Source: Streptomyces montanisoli
GTDB taxonomy: Bacteria; Actinomycetota; Actinomycetes; Streptomycetales; Streptomycetaceae
Reading direction: 5' to 3'
Assembly (NCBI RefSeq): GCF_017813245.1
Contig: NZ_JAGIQL010000041.1
Location: 1-46,094, forward strand
DNA: 46,094 bases
A model generated the notes under the pieces. The model was not told the origin of the DNA. It did no database searches and saw only the letters and a list, made by a program, of their open reading frames with translations. This document shows positions 18,775 through 25,532 of the stretch, piece after piece; position 1 is the first letter of the stretch, and each line of letters opens with the position of its first letter. The position numbers were made by a program, and so were the translations under genes.

Positions 18775-20772
18775 ATGACGCAACCGGAACGCTCGCAGTG
18801 GGACGTCGTGGTCGTCGGCGCGGGCGGCGCCGGTCTGCGGGCCGCGATCGCCGCGCGCGAGAGCGGCGCCCGTACGGCCGTGATCTGCAAGTCCCTGTTC
18901 GGCAAGGCCCACACGGTGATGGCCGAGGGCGGCATCGCCGCGTCCATGGGGAACGTGAACGCCGGCGACAACTGGCAGGTCCACTTCCGCGACACCATGC
19001 GCGGCGGCAAGTTCCTCAACCAGTGGCGGATGGCGGAGCTGCACGCCAAGGAGGCGCCCGAGCGGGTGTGGGAGCTGGAGACGTGGGGCGCGCTGTTCGA
19101 CCGCACGCCCGACGGCCGCATCTCCCAGCGCAACTTCGGCGGCCACCAGTTCCCGCGCCTCGCGCACGTCGGCGACCGCACGGGCCTGGAACTGATCCGC
19201 ACGCTCCAGCAGAAGATCGTCTCGCTCCAGCAGGAGGACTTCCGCGAGACCGGCGCGTACGAGTCGCGCCTGCGGGTCTTCCAGGAGTGCACGGCCACCC
19301 GCGTGCTCAAGGACGGCGACCGCGTGTCGGGCGCCTTCTGCTACGCGCGCGACTCCGGCGACTTCTTCGTGCTCGAAGCGCCCTCCGTCGTCCTCGCGAC
19401 GGGCGGCATCGGCAAGTCGTTCAAGGTCACCTCGAACTCGTGGGAGTACACGGGCGACGGCCACGCGCTGGCGCTGCTCGCCGGGGCGCCGCTGATCAAC
19501 ATGGAGTTCGTGCAGTTCCACCCCACCGGCATGATCTGGCCGCCGTCCGTGAAGGGACTGCTGGTCACCGAGTCCGTCAGGGGCGACGGCGGGGTCCTGC
19601 GCAACACCGAGGGCAAGCGGTTCATGTTCGACTACGTCCCCGACGTCTTCAAGGAGCAGTACGCGGAGTCGGAGGAGGAGGGCGACCGCTGGTACGACGA
19701 CCCCGACACCAACCGCAGGCCGCCTGAGCTGCTGCCGCGCGACGAGGTCGCACGCGCCATCAACTCCGAGGTGAAGGCGGGGCGCGGGTCGCCGCACGGC
19801 GGCGTCTTCCTCGACGTGTCGACGCGGATGTCGCCCGAGGTGATCAAGCGCAGGCTGCCCTCGATGTACCACCAGTTCAAGGAGCTGGCGGACGTCGACA
19901 TCACGGCGGAGGCCATGGAGGTCGGGCCGACGTGCCACTACGTGATGGGCGGCGTCGCCGTCGACTCGGACTCGGCGGCGGCTCTCGGTGTGCCCGGCCT
20001 CTTCGCGGCGGGCGAGGTCGCGGGCGGCATGCACGGTTCCAACAGGCTCGGCGGCAACTCCCTGTCCGATCTGCTGGTGTTCGGCCGCAGGGCCGGGGCG
20101 CACGCCGCCGCGTACGCCGGCTCGCTCACGGCGCGCCCCGCGGTCGACGACGTCCAGGTGGACGAGGCGGCGGCCGAGGCGCTGCGGCCCTTCAGCGCGG
20201 AGGACGGCGCGGGAACCCCTTCCGTGCCCGCGCCTGACAGCCCGGGGGCGCAGGCACCGCCCGCGCAGGCACCGCCGACGGAGGCCCCGCCCGCCGAGAG
20301 CCCCTACACGCTCCACCAGGAGCTCCAGCAGACGATGAACGACCTCGTCGGCATCATCAGGCGCGCGGAGGAGATGGAGGAGGCCCTGGTCAGGCTGGGC
20401 GAGCTGCGGGCGAGGGCGCGCCGCGCCGGAGTGGCGGGGCACCGCCGGTTCAACCCCGGCTGGCACCTCGCCCTCGACCTGCGCAACATGCTGCTCGTCG
20501 GGGAGTGCGTGGCGCGCGCCGCGCTGGAGCGCACGGAGAGCAGGGGCGGGCACACCCGCGAGGACTGGCCGTCGATGGACGCCGCCTGGCGCCGCGTCAA
20601 CCTGCACTGCGCGCTCGCTGACCCGGCGGGCACGCTCGCGGCCGCCGATCCCGAGCGCGGCCAGATCGCGCTGACCCGGCGGGAGACACCGCCGGTCCGT
20701 CCCGACCTGCTCGCCCTGTTCGAGAAGGAGGAGCTGGTCAAGTACCTCGCCGAAGAGGAGTTCCACGAGTGA
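18775..20772 (+). CDS. sdhA: Succinate dehydrogenase/fumarate reductase flavoprotein subunit
   Basis: A 665-residue flavoprotein. The FAD dinucleotide motif (VVVGAGGAGLRAAIAA) is at residues 10-26, and the flavin-attachment His46 lies in GKAHTVMAEGG. Later motifs include the substrate-site HPTG (FVQFHPTGMI), the TESVRGDGG loop and the EVAGGMHGSNRLGGNSLSD stretch. A Pro/Ala-rich segment of about 30 residues (480-510, with repeated APP) is inserted before the C-terminal helical domain and is absent from typical SdhA proteins. The GAGAGCC just before the ATG acts as ribosome site. The stop overlaps the iron-sulphur subunit start. It oxidises succinate, or reduces fumarate, with FAD at the cytoplasmic face. 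Confidence 0.92.
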   Translation: MTQPERSQWDVVVVGAGGAGLRAAIAARESGARTAVICKSLFGKAHTVMAEGGIAASMGNVNAGDNWQVHFRDTMRGGKFLNQWRMAELHAKEAPERVWELETWGALFDRTPDGRISQRNFGGHQFPRLAHVGDRTGLELIRTLQQKIVSLQQEDFRETGAYESRLRVFQECTATRVLKDGDRVSGAFCYARDSGDFFVLEAPSVVLATGGIGKSFKVTSNSWEYTGDGHALALLAGAPLINMEFVQFHPTGMIWPPSVKGLLVTESVRGDGGVLRNTEGKRFMFDYVPDVFKEQYAESEEEGDRWYDDPDTNRRPPELLPRDEVARAINSEVKAGRGSPHGGVFLDVSTRMSPEVIKRRLPSMYHQFKELADVDITAEAMEVGPTCHYVMGGVAVDSDSAAALGVPGLFAAGEVAGGMHGSNRLGGNSLSDLLVFGRRAGAHAAAYAGSLTARPAVDDVQVDEAAAEALRPFSAEDGAGTPSVPAPDSPGAQAPPAQAPPTEAPPAESPYTLHQELQQTMNDLVGIIRRAEEMEEALVRLGELRARARRAGVAGHRRFNPGWHLALDLRNMLLVGECVARAALERTESRGGHTREDWPSMDAAWRRVNLHCALADPAGTLAAADPERGQIALTRRETPPVRPDLLALFEKEELVKYLAEEEFHE

Positions 20773-21587
20773 GCACGAGCACGGGAGCGGCCGCGTCCGC
20801 CACCTCGTACGAGGCCCGCTTCCGGGTCTGGCGCGGCGACGCGGACGGCGGCGGCCTGCACGACTTCCGCGTCGAGGTGAACGACGGCGAGGTGGTCCTC
20901 GACATCATCCACCGCATCCAGGCCACCCAGGCGCCGGATCTCGCCGTCCGCTGGAACTGCAAGGCCGGCAAGTGCGGCTCGTGCAGCGCGGAGGTCAACG
21001 GCAGGCCGCGGCTGATGTGCATGACGCGCATGACGGACTTCGCGCGCGACGAGACGCTCACGGTGACGCCGCTGCGGGCGTTCCCCGTCCTGCGCGACCT
21101 GGTCACGGACGTGTCGTTCAACTACGAGAAGGCGCGCGAGGTGCCCGGCTTCGTGCCGCCGCCCGGGGTCGCGGCGGGCGAGTACCGGATGGACCAGGTC
21201 GACGTGGACCGGTCGCAGGAGTTCCGCAAGTGCATCGAGTGCTACCTGTGCCAGAACACCTGTCACGTCGTGCGCGACCACGAGGAGAACAAGACCGCGT
21301 TCGCCGGGCCGCGCTTCCTGATGCGGGTGGCGGAGCTGGACATGCACCCGCTGGACGCGGCAGCCCAGGCGGGGCTCGACCGCAGGCGCACGGCGCAGGA
21401 GGAGCACGGCCTTGGCTACTGCAACATCACCAAGTGCTGCACGGACGTCTGCCCGGAGGGCATCAAGATCACCGACAACGCGCTGATCCCGCTCAAAGAG
21501 CGGGCCGCCGACCGCAAGTACGACCCGCTGGTCTGGCTCGGCTCCAAGATCCGCCGCCGCGGCGCGGCCTCCGGCCCCGGCGCCTGA
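20769..21587 (+). CDS. sdhB: Succinate dehydrogenase/fumarate reductase iron-sulphur subunit
   Basis: A 272-residue protein starting at GTG 20769, which overlaps the flavoprotein stop (GTGA). The [2Fe-2S] ligands are in CKAGKCGSCSAEVNG plus a distal Cys in RLMCMTRM. The [4Fe-4S]/[3Fe-4S] ligands are in CIECYLCQNTC and CNITKCCTDVCPEGIKI. It moves electrons from the flavin to the membrane subunit. It is the last gene of the operon and converges on the isochorismatase-like gene 42 bases away. The short intergenic space has a GCCGCGCGCGGC palindrome that may help termination. Confidence 0.92.
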   Translation: MSTSTGAAASATSYEARFRVWRGDADGGGLHDFRVEVNDGEVVLDIIHRIQATQAPDLAVRWNCKAGKCGSCSAEVNGRPRLMCMTRMTDFARDETLTVTPLRAFPVLRDLVTDVSFNYEKAREVPGFVPPPGVAAGEYRMDQVDVDRSQEFRKCIECYLCQNTCHVVRDHEENKTAFAGPRFLMRVAELDMHPLDAAAQAGLDRRRTAQEEHGLGYCNITKCCTDVCPEGIKITDNALIPLKERAADRKYDPLVWLGSKIRRRGAASGPGA

Positions 21588-21629
21588 CGCGCCGGGCCCG
21601 AAAGACGGCCGCGCGCGGCAGCGCGGGGC

Positions 21630-22181
21630 TCAGCCGAGGAGCTTGATGATCGCGTCGGTGGTGTCCGTCTCGCCGAGGCGCGGGAAGATCCGCTCCACCG
21701 CGTTGCGGTGCGTCTCCGCGTCCATGTCCGTGACGGCGTCCGTCGCGACGGTCACGTTGTAGCCGTGCTCGTACGCGGCTCGCGCGGTGTTCTCGACGCC
21801 GATGCTGGTGGCGATGCCGGTCAGCACGATCCCCGTGACGCCGTGGCGGCGCAGCTGGAGGTCCAGGTCGGTGCCGTGAAACGCGCCCCAGACCTGCTTG
21901 GTGACGACGATGTCGCCGTCCTGCCTGCCGAGCCCCTCGGCGAGGTCGGCCCAGTCGGCCGGCGGGCGGCCGCCGGAGGACGCGTTCTCGGTGCGTCCCG
22001 GCGCGCCGCCGGTGACGCGCACGAGCACGACCGGCAGACCCTTGGCGCGGAACGCCTCGGCCAGGCGCGCGGAGCGCTCGACGACCTCGTCGGCGCTGTG
22101 GACGGTGGGCAGCGAGACGATGCCCTTCTGCAGGTCGACGACGACCAGGGCGGTCTTCGCGTCGAGTGTGGTGGCGGTCAT
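21630..22181 (-). CDS. Isochorismatase-fold protein lacking the catalytic Cys
   Basis: A 183-residue protein of the isochorismatase/cysteine-hydrolase fold. The Asp (VVVDLQKG, Asp16) and Lys (VVTKQVWGAF, Lys95) of the usual Asp-Lys-Cys triad are present. The segment that normally reads T-x-x-C-V-x-x-T-A reads TSIGVENTA, with Gly128 in place of Cys, as in the YecD-like subgroup. Thus hydrolysis by the standard mechanism is unlikely, and the substrate is unknown. It is followed leftward by the end of the sdh operon. The MFS gene ends 52 bases upstream and may be cotranscribed with it. Confidence 0.85.
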   Translation of the reverse strand: MTATTLDAKTALVVVDLQKGIVSLPTVHSADEVVERSARLAEAFRAKGLPVVLVRVTGGAPGRTENASSGGRPPADWADLAEGLGRQDGDIVVTKQVWGAFHGTDLDLQLRRHGVTGIVLTGIATSIGVENTARAAYEHGYNVTVATDAVTDMDAETHRNAVERIFPRLGETDTTDAIIKLLG

Positions 22182-22233
22182 GGCGCTCTTCTCCTTGATG
22201 GTTGGGCAAGCGATGTGGGTGGCGTCCGCGCCC

Positions 22234-23766
22234 TCAGGTACTCGTACGGGCGCCGCCGCGCAGCGCCCGGTCCGTGAGGGTCACGACGATCAGGAGCACC
22301 CCGAGGCAGGCCGACACGGCGGCCATGAGGTGCAGACCGCTGTCGCCGGCCTGCCGGCCGTAGGCGAGGGCGATCAGGCTCGACGCGGCGATGGCGCCGA
22401 TGTACTGCGCGGTGCGCTGCAGCCCCGCGGCGGATCCGATGCTGCCGGGCGGCGAGTACGACTGGACGGCCGCCTGGTTGCTGGTGCCGATGAGGCCCTG
22501 CGGTATGCCGAAGCACGCGCCCGCCACCAGCAGCAGGATCAGCGGCGTGCCGCTCCCGACGAAGACCAGCAGGCTCGCGCCGCCGAGCAGCAGGACGGCG
22601 GCCAGGGCGAGCGGGCCGCGTATGCCCTTCGTCCGCGCCCCGAGCAGCGAGCAGACCAGCGCCGTCAGGGACATGGGCAGCATCACCAGGCCGGTCGTGG
22701 CGGCCGTGAAGCCGCGCCCGTCCTCCAGCCACTGGGTGAACCCGTACATCACGCAGTAGATCAGCAGGTAGCTGATGCCATGCCTGAGGTACGTGCGGGT
22801 GAGCGCGCCGTTGCGGGCGAGCGTCCTGAGGTCGATGAAGGGCTGCCTGGCACGCAGTTGCCAGCGGGCGAGGACCAGCGACACGGCGGCGAACGGCGCG
22901 AGGAGCCACCAGATCGGGTGGCCGAGGTCCAGCAGGAAGAACGCGAGGAGCGTCAGCGCCGTCGTGAACAGGCCGATGCCCAGCGGGTCGACGGAGCGCC
23001 ACACGGAGCTCTGCGCCCCGGCCGCGGGATCGGCGGCACGCGCCTGGGCGCGCGCGGCGCCCGTCGCGTCCTTCGGCACGAAGAACAGCGCGAGGACGAA
23101 CGCGGCGACCGCGACGGGCAGGTTGACGGCGAAGATGGCGCGCCAGCCGAAGAACCCGACGAGCACGCCGCCGAGCGTGGGGCCGACGGCCGCGCTGCCG
23201 AGCCCGGCGAAGGACAGCCGGGCGAGCACGGGGCGCGGCGGCGTGCGGCCGACCCTGCGCCCCTCGTCGCGCAGCACGGACATGGCGGCCGGATAGGCGG
23301 CCGACGTGCCGACGCCGAGCAGCAAACGGGAGACGAGCAGCCAGACGAACGACGGCGCGAGCGTGCCGACGAGGCCGGACGCGAGGACGACGAGCAGCCC
23401 GCCGAGGAAGACGCGGCGCGGCCCGAGCGAGTCGGCGAGCTTGCCGAGCACGGGCTGGGCCACGGCGCTCGCGAGGTAGAGGACGGAGATCAGCCACGCC
23501 GTGTCGGCCGCGCCTACGCCGAAGTCGTGGCCGATCGACACCAGCGCGGTGGAGATCATGGTGGTGTTCAGCGGGTTGAGCAGCGACCCCATCAGCAGGG
23601 GCAGCGTCAGCCGTCCGGCGAACCCCTTCGCCGTCTTCCCCGTTACCGAGGCCTGTTCCAACGTCTCGCTGTGCGTGTCGTCCTCTCCGTCCGTTTCGGC
23701 GTCCGTCGGGGGTCGCGGCGTCCGGGACGGCCCGGTGCCGGTGGTGCTCACGTGCGAGGTGCTCAC
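22234..23766 (-). CDS. MFS drug-resistance transporter (DHA2-like, about 14 helices)
   Basis: A 510-residue transporter with an acidic, Thr-rich N-terminal tail of about 45 residues. The main MFS motif A appears as GKLADSLGPRRVFLGG and motif C-like Gly-rich segments as SFAGLGSAAVGPTLGGVLVG. About 14 hydrophobic segments are seen, the number typical of the EmrB/QacA (DHA2) group. A hydrophilic loop (residues about 215-250) contains an Ala/Arg-rich insertion. The GTG start overlaps the stop of the MarR-type regulator (GTGA), so the two are coupled and the pump is probably induced when the regulator releases DNA. The exported compound is unknown. Confidence 0.9.
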   Translation of the reverse strand: MSTSHVSTTGTGPSRTPRPPTDAETDGEDDTHSETLEQASVTGKTAKGFAGRLTLPLLMGSLLNPLNTTMISTALVSIGHDFGVGAADTAWLISVLYLASAVAQPVLGKLADSLGPRRVFLGGLLVVLASGLVGTLAPSFVWLLVSRLLLGVGTSAAYPAAMSVLRDEGRRVGRTPPRPVLARLSFAGLGSAAVGPTLGGVLVGFFGWRAIFAVNLPVAVAAFVLALFFVPKDATGAARAQARAADPAAGAQSSVWRSVDPLGIGLFTTALTLLAFFLLDLGHPIWWLLAPFAAVSLVLARWQLRARQPFIDLRTLARNGALTRTYLRHGISYLLIYCVMYGFTQWLEDGRGFTAATTGLVMLPMSLTALVCSLLGARTKGIRGPLALAAVLLLGGASLLVFVGSGTPLILLLVAGACFGIPQGLIGTSNQAAVQSYSPPGSIGSAAGLQRTAQYIGAIAASSLIALAYGRQAGDSGLHLMAAVSACLGVLLIVVTLTDRALRGGARTST

Positions 23767-24206
23767 TTCTCGGTCAGCCGCCGCAGGAGGCCCGCGGCCT
23801 CGGCGAGCGTGCGGCGCTCTTCCGCGTCGAGTTCTTCGGCGATCACCTTTGACAGCCAGGTCTGCTTCGCGGCGCGCACGCCCGCGAGTACGGTGCGCCC
23901 GTCGTCCGTGACGGACATGACGGACTGCCTGCCGTCGGCGGGGTCCGGCGTCCGCTCGACCAGGCCGCGCTCCTCGAGCGCGCCCAGGGTCAGCCGCATC
24001 GACTGCGGCTTGACGTGCTCGGCGCGCGCGAGGGCGGCCGTCGTGGCGGGCCCGTCATCGGCCAGGCGCACGAGCACGGAGCGCTGCGAGGGGGTGAGGC
24101 CCGTGCCGGGCGCGGTCGACCTGAGGCGCCGGGAGAGCAGGCCGGCCATCGTGGCGACATCGGCCGCGACCTCCTCGGGCGTGGGGTCCTGCGCGCGTTC
24201 GGGCAT
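23763..24206 (-). CDS. MarR-family transcriptional regulator
   Basis: A 147-residue winged-helix protein: SQRSVLVRLADDGPATTAALAR (helices before recognition), then ALEERGLVERTPDPADGR as the wing with the conserved DxR, followed by the long C-terminal dimerisation helix. ATG 24206 is chosen over a TTG at 24242 because the latter would put the palindrome 24225-24254 inside the gene; the initiation site upstream of the ATG is weak. It probably represses its own operon and the coupled MFS pump. The ligand is unknown. Confidence 0.9.
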   Translation of the reverse strand: MPERAQDPTPEEVAADVATMAGLLSRRLRSTAPGTGLTPSQRSVLVRLADDGPATTAALARAEHVKPQSMRLTLGALEERGLVERTPDPADGRQSVMSVTDDGRTVLAGVRAAKQTWLSKVIAEELDAEERRTLAEAAGLLRRLTEK

Positions 24207-24224
24207 GCGTCCAGAGTAGGAAAA

Positions 24225-24254
24225 CGACAGGCAACCTTGCAAGTTTTCCTGTCG
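24225..24254. promoter_or_regulatory. Palindromic operator candidate for the MarR regulator
   Basis: CGACAGG (24225-24231) and CCTGTCG (24248-24254) are inverted around the same centre as an 8-bp perfect palindrome CTTGCAAG (24236-24243). TTGCAA-centred dyads are a common MarR-family target. The site is 19 to 48 bases upstream of the regulator ATG, where it would overlap the promoter. Confidence 0.55.
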
Positions 24255-24307
24255 TTCCCTGCGTCACTCCCGCTTCGGGCCTGCTTCAGTCCCGAGTCAC
24301 TCCCGCT

Positions 24308-25402
24308 TCAGTCCTGAGCCGCGCCCCAGCCCTTGCGGTACGCGGCCCAGTCGCTGTCCGTCGCCGCGAAGTCGACGTACAGGCCGACGCCGAACCGCTT
24401 GCGGTGCACGTCGTTCCTGCCCAGCGCGAGCCGCACGCCGTGGATGGCGGCCGCCGGCGTCTCCGCGTACCCGTGGTGGCTCATGTCCTCCTCGCGGTAG
24501 AAGGGCAGCCCCATCAGCAGCTCGGTGCTCCTCGGCGTGGCCGCGAGCGCGAGTGCGGTCTGCTGGGCGACGTACCCGCCGTACAGCGACTCCAGGGGCA
24601 TCGCGGTGTCGTACGACATGACCGCGATCTGGTCGACGCGGCGCGCGACCTGCCCGAAGTACGCCTGCGACCACCACTTGGGGTGCCCGGTCAGCGCGCC
24701 GGCCGCCGCGTGCAGCGACGGCAGCGGGTCAATCTGGGCGGCGGCCACCGAGAGCGGCGCGCCCCTGGCCGCGGTCAGCGCGTGCAGGCGGTCGAGGAGG
24801 CGCAGGAAGTCCTGGTCGCCGGAGTGCAGCGGCTCCAGGTCGAAGTGGACGCCGTCGAATCCGGCGTCGAGCACCTGCCGTGCGGAGGCGACGACGGCGT
24901 CGCGGGTCGCCGCGCTGGTCAGCCGGAGGCCGTCGGGCGACTCGGTGGCGAGCACGTCGCCGAGCCACGCGTCCACGCGGACGCCCGGCATCGTGCGGTG
25001 GACGGCCGCGATCAGCCGCCCGGCGTCGGGGTAGCGGCCCGCGGGCAGGGTGCCGTCGTGCTCAAGCGGGCCCGCGTGCACGTACAGGTCCGTGATGCCG
25101 GTCCCCTCGATGCGGCGGGCGAACGCGGCCAGGTCGGCGTCGTCCTTGCGGCCGTCGACCCAGGCGTGCCCCATCCACACGGCGTCCATGCCGCGGGTGC
25201 GTGTGCCGTCCTTGATGTCGCCCGTGTACGCGACGCGCAGCGCGACGGCGGCCGCGAGCACGGGCACGACGACGATCAGGGCGACGGCGATCGCGATCCG
25301 CCTCGGCCATCCCGGGCGAGGTCCCCGCCGGGCCCGCGTCCACCAGGCGCGGCCGCGCCGCCCCTCCGACGACCCCGACCCTTCACGCGCACGCTCGGAC
25401 AC
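24308..25402 (-). CDS. Membrane-anchored GH18-like TIM-barrel protein
   Basis: A 364-residue protein starting at GTG 25402, with GGGGAGGGG six bases upstream. A basic N-terminus (about 34 residues) precedes one membrane helix (RIAIAVALIVVVPVLAAAVA, 35-54), and the rest is extracellular. The motif FDGVHFDLEP (residues 182-191) matches the GH18 DxxDxDxE signature except that His186 replaces the second Asp; Asp188 and the acid Glu190 remain. A later QIAVMSYDTAMP is the usual GH18 strand with Met-Ser-Tyr-Asp. It is therefore a GH18 relative, perhaps acting on wall or chitin-like polymers, or a lectin-like member if activity is lost. It stands alone between the MarR gene and the SpoIIE gene. Confidence 0.7.
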   Translation of the reverse strand: MSERAREGSGSSEGRRGRAWWTRARRGPRPGWPRRIAIAVALIVVVPVLAAAVALRVAYTGDIKDGTRTRGMDAVWMGHAWVDGRKDDADLAAFARRIEGTGITDLYVHAGPLEHDGTLPAGRYPDAGRLIAAVHRTMPGVRVDAWLGDVLATESPDGLRLTSAATRDAVVASARQVLDAGFDGVHFDLEPLHSGDQDFLRLLDRLHALTAARGAPLSVAAAQIDPLPSLHAAAGALTGHPKWWSQAYFGQVARRVDQIAVMSYDTAMPLESLYGGYVAQQTALALAATPRSTELLMGLPFYREEDMSHHGYAETPAAAIHGVRLALGRNDVHRKRFGVGLYVDFAATDSDWAAYRKGWGAAQD

Positions 25403-25532
25403 CGCGAACCCCTCCCCGGCCGCGGCCCCCCGGCCGCGGAGGGATCAGGGTACGGGCGGGGGCGGCGTGACCTGCGGGGTCGCGGTCAACCGTTTCCGTA
25501 TCAGGACATGCGTCGACACAGGTCAGTACCTG

